Part shown: positions 33,363 to 37,583 of the stretch, one piece after another
How the letters are laid out: each line of letters starts with the position of its first letter
Numbering within the stretch: the stretch's first letter is position 1
Assembly: GCA_002395105.1 (NCBI GenBank)
Contig: DGWA01000004.1
Coordinates: 1-37,583 of the forward strand
DNA length: 37,583 bases
Origin: Rickettsiales bacterium UBA4270
GTDB taxonomy: Bacteria > Pseudomonadota > Alphaproteobacteria > Rickettsiales > Deianiraeaceae
Direction: 5' to 3'
Program-made: the position numbers and the translations under genes
The notes under the pieces: generated by a model
Seen by the model: only the letters and a program-made list of their open reading frames with translations
Told to the model about the DNA's origin: nothing
Database searches by the model: none

Positions 33363-33435
33363 TGCATCCAATGGGATTCGAACCTATATCTTTGCCTCCG
33401 GAGGGCAATGCTCTATCCAGTTGAGCTATGGATGC
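33363..33435 (-). tRNA. tRNA-Arg (anticodon CCG)
   Basis: Minus-strand cloverleaf with acceptor stem GCATCCA/TGGATGC, D arm AGCTCAACTGGATAGAGC, anticodon stem TTGCC/GGCAA around loop CTCCGGA (anticodon CCG), and T arm ATAGG-TTCGAAT-CCCAT with a terminal mismatch or wobble. Discriminator A; CCA is not encoded. It lies upstream of psd and divergent from atpH. Confidence 0.93.
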
Positions 33436-33535
33436 ATGAGTTTATAACCCAATCGAAAAAATATTATTTTCAAATAAAATTTTGTTATTAATTTAGATAA
33501 AAACTTTATTATAATTAATCTTGACAAATATTTTC

Positions 33536-33558
33536 ATTACTTGCAAAAAACAAGTAAT
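33536..33558 (+). promoter_or_regulatory. Hairpin immediately upstream of the atpH start codon
   Basis: Perfect 8-bp stem ATTACTTG/CAAGTAAT with a CAAAAAA loop; the ATG at 33563 follows after 4 bases. A TTGACA box lies at 33521-33526, 42 bases before the ATG. The hairpin would cover the ribosome entry site, suggesting translational control. If translation began at the TTG at 33521 it would be coding instead. Confidence 0.4.
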
Positions 33559-33562
33559 TGTT

Positions 33563-34081
33563 ATGTTAACTGCAGCTCAAAAAAGACAGATTATTAATTC
33601 ATATTCAAGTGTACTTTCAGATATTATCTCAGATAAAGATTATGACAAACTTAATGACTTACAAAAAGCATTTTCATTTTTAAAAACAGACAATTACATT
33701 GATATAAGTCCATCTGAATTAAGAAAATATAAATCTGCAATAAATAATATTTCATCAAAAATAGAAAAAAATGATGCAATACAACAGTTTTTATTAACAA
33801 TTTTAAAACATCGTTATAGTTCACTATTAAACGACATTATAGAAGATGCAAAAGTAAAATTACAAAAGAAAACACATAAAGCAAAGATTTATGTTCGTTC
33901 AAGTGAAAAATTGTCTGAAAATTTAAAAAATAATATAGAAAAAACTATAAAAAACCAGATTGGTGAAAATGACATAGTTTATGAAATTGACAAAAATATC
34001 TCAAAAGATAGTATAGATTTTATTTCAAATGGAAATATTTGTTCATTGGATTTAAATATTTTTATAAAAAATATATTTTAA
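33563..34081 (+). CDS. atpH: F1F0 ATP synthase subunit delta
   Basis: Peripheral-stalk subunit that connects F1 to F0. From the ATG at 33563 it is 172 residues, the usual length. The pattern fits delta/OSCP: an N-terminal helical domain with FLLTILKHRYSSLLNDIIEDAK in the place of the conserved NFL-x-L-x-x-x-x-R helix, then the strand-helix KAKIYVRSSEKLSENLKNN (family: V-x-SA-x-x-L) and a C-terminal block ISNGNICSLDLNIFIKNIF where the family has I-G-G...D-x-S-x-x-x-x-L. The Gly-Gly is not kept. atpA does not follow, which is unusual, so the gene is detached from the ATP synthase cluster. The frame extends to a TTG at 33521 that I reject as a likely -35 box. Confidence 0.65.
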   Translation: MLTAAQKRQIINSYSSVLSDIISDKDYDKLNDLQKAFSFLKTDNYIDISPSELRKYKSAINNISSKIEKNDAIQQFLLTILKHRYSSLLNDIIEDAKVKLQKKTHKAKIYVRSSEKLSENLKNNIEKTIKNQIGENDIVYEIDKNISKDSIDFISNGNICSLDLNIFIKNIF

Positions 34082-34091
34082 TTGTTGTTTT

Positions 34092-34952
34092 ATGTCTGTT
34101 GTTTATTTAAATGGTGAATTTTTAGAAGAAAAAGATGCAAAAGTTTCAATAAATGATTCTGGTTATTATTATGGAGATGGCTTTTATGAAGTCATTTTTC
34201 TATATAACGGAAAATTAATAGATAGAAAAATTCATATCGAAAGATTAATGAAAAATTTTTCGAAATTATATTTCAAAAATTATCCATCAGAAAATGAAAT
34301 CCTTACAATTATTGATAATGTGATAAAAAAAAACCAAAAACAAAATGGTGCAATATATATACAATGCACTCGTGGATGTACTCAAAGAACACATGAATTT
34401 TATAATTTAAACCTAAAACCAAATATAGTTGTAAAAATAAACGAGATTAGTAATAATTGTTTTAGCAATGAAATACCTAAATGGCATTGTAAAATGATAG
34501 AAGATCCACGACGTTTAAATTGTGAAATAAAAATGATTAGTTTGTTACCAATGGTTCTAGCAAAACTCGAAGCTGAAAAAGATGGCTTTGATGATGTGAT
34601 TTTTTATAATAGTCGTTGTAATTCAGTTACAGAAGGAACGAGTTTTAATATTTTTATAGTTCAAAAAGATGGTAAAATAATTACATGTCCAAATGGAAAC
34701 CAAATTCTTCCAGGTTGTACACGTGCAAGAATAATAGATATTATAAAATCAGAAAAACTTAACTTTGAAGAAAGATTTTTTTCAAAAGAAGAATTATACA
34801 ATGCAAAAGAAGTTTTTTTGACTGCATCGCTTAAAATAAATTCAATAATAAAAGTAAATGAAAATTTAATAAATGAAGGAAAGGCAGGAGAAACAACAAT
34901 TATGTTGAGAAATAAATATTTAGATTTTATAAATAGTAATAAAAATGATTGA
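34092..34952 (+). CDS. dat: D-amino-acid transaminase (fold type IV PLP enzyme)
   Basis: Interconverts D-amino acids and 2-oxo acids, supplying D-Ala and D-Glu for peptidoglycan. The 286-residue protein has VYLNGEFLEEKDAKVSINDSG (4-24), YYYGDGFYEVIF, QRTHEF with Arg99 and His101 (the carboxylate-trap pair in D-amino-acid transaminase), the PLP-binding Lys147 in CEIKMISLLPMVLAK, VTEGTSFNIFIV with Glu181, and QILPGCTRARI. The Arg-x-His pair separates it from branched-chain aminotransferases and from 4-amino-4-deoxychorismate lyase. It starts 10 bases after atpH and overlaps the next gene by 8 bases. Confidence 0.85.
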   Translation: MSVVYLNGEFLEEKDAKVSINDSGYYYGDGFYEVIFLYNGKLIDRKIHIERLMKNFSKLYFKNYPSENEILTIIDNVIKKNQKQNGAIYIQCTRGCTQRTHEFYNLNLKPNIVVKINEISNNCFSNEIPKWHCKMIEDPRRLNCEIKMISLLPMVLAKLEAEKDGFDDVIFYNSRCNSVTEGTSFNIFIVQKDGKIITCPNGNQILPGCTRARIIDIIKSEKLNFEERFFSKEELYNAKEVFLTASLKINSIIKVNENLINEGKAGETTIMLRNKYLDFINSNKND

Positions 34953-35454
34953 AGAAAAAGATCCTAAAAGTTATAAAAAAGTATATAGCTTTTTCATGAC
35001 TGGTTTAAAAAAGTCAGTTTCGCCAAGTATAAAAAGTTCACAAACAATTAAACAAATAAAAAAAAGAACGTCAGATGTATATTCATGTATACAAGATGTT
35101 GTTTTAATTTTTATATCTGCGATAGATATAGTTTTTCAATGCATACTTAGTATGTTTAAAATTACAAAAAATATTCCACAAACTCTAAAAAAAGCTGCAA
35201 AAAATAATTTCAAACTTGGATTAAAAGCATTAAATACAAACAATCTAATCGATGCAAGAATACGTTTTTTATTGTCAAATATGTTTTATAATAAATCTGC
35301 TAAAACAAAATATTACATAGCATATATATATTATCGTCAAAGATTTTTTTCAAAAAGTTTGAAATATTTGCAACAATCTATATCAATAAACTCAAAAAAC
35401 AAACAAGCAATAATGCTTTTAAATGAAATAGAAAATGAAATTAAAACAAAATGA
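34945..35454 (+). CDS. TPR-containing membrane-associated protein
   Basis: A 169-residue basic protein. Residues 1-45 are Lys/Ser-rich, residues of about 52-72 form a hydrophobic segment (VVLIFISAIDIVFQCILSMF), and residues 85-165 look like two to three TPR-type helix pairs: NFKLGLKALNTNNLIDARIRF, then KYYIAYIYYRQRFFSKSLKYLQQS. TPRs mediate protein-protein contacts; no function can be assigned. The start codon overlaps the end of the D-amino-acid transaminase gene by 8 bases, so it is translationally coupled, which hints at an envelope role. Confidence 0.7.
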   Translation: MIEEKDPKSYKKVYSFFMTGLKKSVSPSIKSSQTIKQIKKRTSDVYSCIQDVVLIFISAIDIVFQCILSMFKITKNIPQTLKKAAKNNFKLGLKALNTNNLIDARIRFLLSNMFYNKSAKTKYYIAYIYYRQRFFSKSLKYLQQSISINSKNKQAIMLLNEIENEIKTK

Positions 35455-35467
35455 TAATTTATATTAA

Positions 35468-36655
35468 TTAATCGTTATATTCTTTTGCTAAAAGATTTTT
35501 TTCATTTTGCATCTCATCTTTATTATTATTTTTACCATCTAACAAAATACCTTTAACATTTTCATCAACGATTGTAATTTTATTTTTTGTAAATAATTCT
35601 CCCATTGCTTCTAGATACATATTTTTACGTGTAATAAATGGTGCATTTTTGTATTGACTAAAAATATTATCAAACCTACTTGCATCTCCTTTTGCTTTAT
35701 TAACAACAGAAATAGCATATCCGTTTGCATCTTCAATTATCTTTCCTGCTTCACCTCTAACTTTTGGTAAAATATCATTTTTATATTTAAAAGCCATATT
35801 TATTTCACTTTCTTTATCTACACGAGCTGTTTGAACATCACGAAAACTATCTAAAACTTGTGTTGGTGGATCAATTTTTAACATTTGCACCACTAAAATA
35901 TTAACACCCATATCATACGAATTTAGCATTTCCTGCAATAATTTTTTTGTTTCTTCTTCAATTTCACCACGTCCGGACGTTAATATTGAAGCCAATTTTT
36001 TTTTGCTAATAACTTCACGAATTACACTCTGAGTTGCATCATAAATTGTCCTTTCTTTATCACGAACATTAAAAACAAATTTCTTTAAATCTTCTATTTT
36101 CCATTGCACATTAAGCTCTAAATTAACAATATTTTCATCACCTGTTAATGTCCATCCTTCATTTAAATTATTATTGTTTCCTGAATAACTATCGCCACCA
36201 ATTTTAAGCACACGCACTCTTGTTGTGGCTTCTTTTACAACTTCCTCTATTGGATAAGGTAAATGATAATGCAAACCAGCATCAACATAACGAATATATT
36301 TTCCAAAACGCATAACAATAGCACTCTCTTCTTGTCTAACTGTATAAAAACCACTTAGCAACCAAAGTATTGTTATCACAAACAATAAAACAAAAAAAAG
36401 CTGTAAATTTTTCCTAAATCTAAAATTAAATGGAGTTTTACTTAAAATAAAATTAATACCAGAAGTAAATTCATCATCGCCACTATTAAATATATCATCT
36501 TTGTCATCATTTTTTTTTGCAAAATTATCACTTTTAACATTCCTTTTTTTTGACGACGAAAAAAAAGAACAAAAGTCTCCTGCCGACTTTTCTACGTCAG
36601 CAGAAGACTGTTTTTTATTAGATTCATTTAGTTCATCCCATGGATTATCTGTCAT
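35468..36655 (-). CDS. hflK: FtsH protease modulator HflK (SPFH/prohibitin family)
   Basis: Membrane protein that, with HflC, forms a cage around the FtsH protease and limits its action. The 395-residue protein has a Ser/Lys/Asp-rich cytoplasmic N terminus starting MTDNPWDELN, one membrane helix (86-103), and the SPFH domain: GFYTVRQEESAIVMRFGKY, AGLHYHLPYPIEEV, LTGDENIVNLELNVQWKI, ILTSGRGEIEEETKKLLQEML, YDMGVNILVVQMLKIDPP. The last is followed by a coiled-coil rich in Ala/Glu and KNMYLEAMGELF. These blocks are HflK-specific. hflC, usually next, is absent: the following gene is the convergent TPR gene. It starts 25 bases after tuf. Confidence 0.93.
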   Translation of the reverse strand: MTDNPWDELNESNKKQSSADVEKSAGDFCSFFSSSKKRNVKSDNFAKKNDDKDDIFNSGDDEFTSGINFILSKTPFNFRFRKNLQLFFVLLFVITILWLLSGFYTVRQEESAIVMRFGKYIRYVDAGLHYHLPYPIEEVVKEATTRVRVLKIGGDSYSGNNNNLNEGWTLTGDENIVNLELNVQWKIEDLKKFVFNVRDKERTIYDATQSVIREVISKKKLASILTSGRGEIEEETKKLLQEMLNSYDMGVNILVVQMLKIDPPTQVLDSFRDVQTARVDKESEINMAFKYKNDILPKVRGEAGKIIEDANGYAISVVNKAKGDASRFDNIFSQYKNAPFITRKNMYLEAMGELFTKNKITIVDENVKGILLDGKNNNKDEMQNEKNLLAKEYND

Positions 36656-36680
36656 TTAAAAAACTAAATAAACATTATAT

Positions 36681-37583
36681 TTATTTTAAAATTTTACTAA
36701 CAACGCCAGAAGCAACCGTTTTGCCACCTTCACGCACAGCGAAACGAAGACCTTGCTCAATAGCGATATGCGATATTAATTTTACAGTTACAGTAACATT
36801 GTCACCAGGCATTACCATCTCTTTATCAGCAGGTGTTGAAATCTCACCAGTAACGTCTGTTGTTCTAAAATAGAACTGTGGTCTATACTTATTAAAGAAA
36901 GGAGTATGTCTTCCACCTTCCTCTTGTTTTAAAACATAAATCTCAGCCTCAAATTCAGTATGTGGCGTAACAGTACCTGGTTTTGCAACAACCATACCTC
37001 TAAAAACATCAGTTTTTTCAACACCACGTAATAATAAACCAGCATTATCACCGGCTCTACCTTCGTCCAACTGTTTTCTAAACATTTCAATACCTGTAAC
37101 AACTGTTTTTTTACTCTCTTCTTTAAATCCAACTAATTCAACTTCTTCTCCGTTCTTTACAACACCACGCTCGATACGACCAGTCACAACTGTTCCACGA
37201 CCGGAAATCGTAAACACATCTTCTATTGCCATTAAGAATGGTTTGTCTACATCACGCTCTGGTGTAGGAATATAATTATCAACGGCATCCATCAATTCTA
37301 AAATAGATTTCTCACCTTCTGCGTCTCCCTGTAAAGCTTTTAAAGCAGAACCACGAATAAAAGGTGTGTTTTCACCATCAAAACCATATTGAGATAATAA
37401 ATCTCTTGTTTCCATTTCGACAAGATCAGCTGTCTCTGAGTCAGAAGCATCTATCTTATTCATAAAAACAACAATTTTAGGTACACCAACCTGACGAGCT
37501 AACAAAAGATGCTCACGTGTTTGTGGCATCGGGCCATCAGCAGCGGAAACAACCAAAATTGCACCATCCATTTGAGCAGCACC
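36681..37583 (-). CDS. tuf: Elongation factor Tu, 5' partial
   Basis: Carries aminoacyl-tRNA to the ribosome. The window edge cuts off the N terminus; 300 residues are visible, beginning GAAQMDGAILVVSAADGPMPQTREHLL. The guanine-binding NKID, GSALKAL (G5) and the domain 2 FTISGRGTVVTGRIERG are present, as is domain 3 HTPFFNKYRPQFYFRTTDVTG, ending EQGLRFAVREGGKTVASGVV. The G1 and switch I regions are outside. Its base composition is less AT-rich than its neighbours, normal for a highly expressed gene. It is followed by hflK rather than by ribosomal protein genes. Confidence 0.98.
   Translation of the reverse strand, partial: GAAQMDGAILVVSAADGPMPQTREHLLLARQVGVPKIVVFMNKIDASDSETADLVEMETRDLLSQYGFDGENTPFIRGSALKALQGDAEGEKSILELMDAVDNYIPTPERDVDKPFLMAIEDVFTISGRGTVVTGRIERGVVKNGEEVELVGFKEESKKTVVTGIEMFRKQLDEGRAGDNAGLLLRGVEKTDVFRGMVVAKPGTVTPHTEFEAEIYVLKQEEGGRHTPFFNKYRPQFYFRTTDVTGEISTPADKEMVMPGDNVTVTVKLISHIAIEQGLRFAVREGGKTVASGVVSKILK

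Noticed and set aside
33521..33562. TTG at 33521 as the atpH start
   Set aside because: TTGACA here is more likely a -35 box. ATG at 33563 gives a normal-length delta subunit.

Overview
The window is a gene-dense, very AT-rich segment that uses the standard bacterial code: TGA is a normal stop in mvaS, nusB and virB4, and Trp is TGG. The mixture suggests an alphaproteobacterium with a reduced genome, most likely a host-associated member of the Rickettsiales or Holosporales. The supporting signs are a VirB4 type IV secretion ATPase, GatA and GatC for indirect tRNA amidation, an alphaproteobacterial-type elongator tRNA-Met, a dicarboxylate/amino-acid symporter, and scattered fragments of normally compact operons. 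The taxonomic placement is inference from gene content, not from a phylogeny.

Layout. 1-1879 (+): the end of a family 25 LPS glycosyltransferase, rsmA and a YdeI-like gene, overlapping one another. 1931-2294: a tiny Ser-rich exported-type protein and tRNA-Ala(GGC) on the opposite strand. 2421-3737 (+): an HMG-CoA synthase (mvaS). 3742-6358 (-): rpsF-rpsR-rplI-dusB, with an unusually long L9. 6497-9203 (+): yidC, a membrane-anchored degenerate nuclease-like protein and an NlpC/P60 peptidase. 9226-12584 (-): mnmG and a symporter. 12659-16054 (+): virB4 and rluD. 16043-21380 (-): holA, an AsmA-like protein, an ABC-2 permease and a conserved helical-repeat protein. 21437-21520: tRNA-Leu(CAG). 21526-23622 (-): a SPOR lipoprotein, gatC and radC. 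23712-25001 (+): tRNA-Met, rppH and nusB. Then thiN (-), an EptA-type lipid A transferase (+), a small unknown gene (-), rpsL-rpsG-tatA (+), and a five-gene minus-strand run psd - GIY-YIG nuclease - gatA - rbfA - mazG. The window ends with tRNA-Arg(CCG), atpH - D-amino-acid aminotransferase - TPR protein (+), and tuf-hflK (-, tuf cut by the window edge).

Functions together: translation and RNA maturation (S6, S7, S12, S18, L9, EF-Tu, RsmA, RbfA, RluD, MnmG, DusB, GatA/C, RppH, NusB); envelope building and quality control (YidC, AsmA-like, TatA, Psd, EptA, GT25, HflK, SPOR lipoprotein, D-amino-acid aminotransferase for peptidoglycan); and secretion (VirB4). EptA and the GT25 fragment imply an outer membrane with LPS or LOS.

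The most notable observation is the T5orf172/GIY-YIG gene just after psd. Its reading frame is broken exactly inside a 15-base TC dinucleotide tract. An upstream ATG frame (starting 7 nt after the psd stop) enters the tract, and the catalytic domain leaves it in a different frame. Loss of one 2-base unit would fuse them into one intact protein. This looks like a contingency (phase-variable) nuclease locus, or else a sequencing error. Other points of interest are an isolated mevalonate-pathway enzyme, an S12 that carries Arg at a streptomycin-determining Lys position, a symporter with a rewritten NMDGT motif, and near absence of Shine-Dalgarno sequences with promoters placed very close to start codons. 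No stretch longer than 300 bases lacks a gene. I saw no convincing rho-independent terminator, CRISPR array or insertion sequence.
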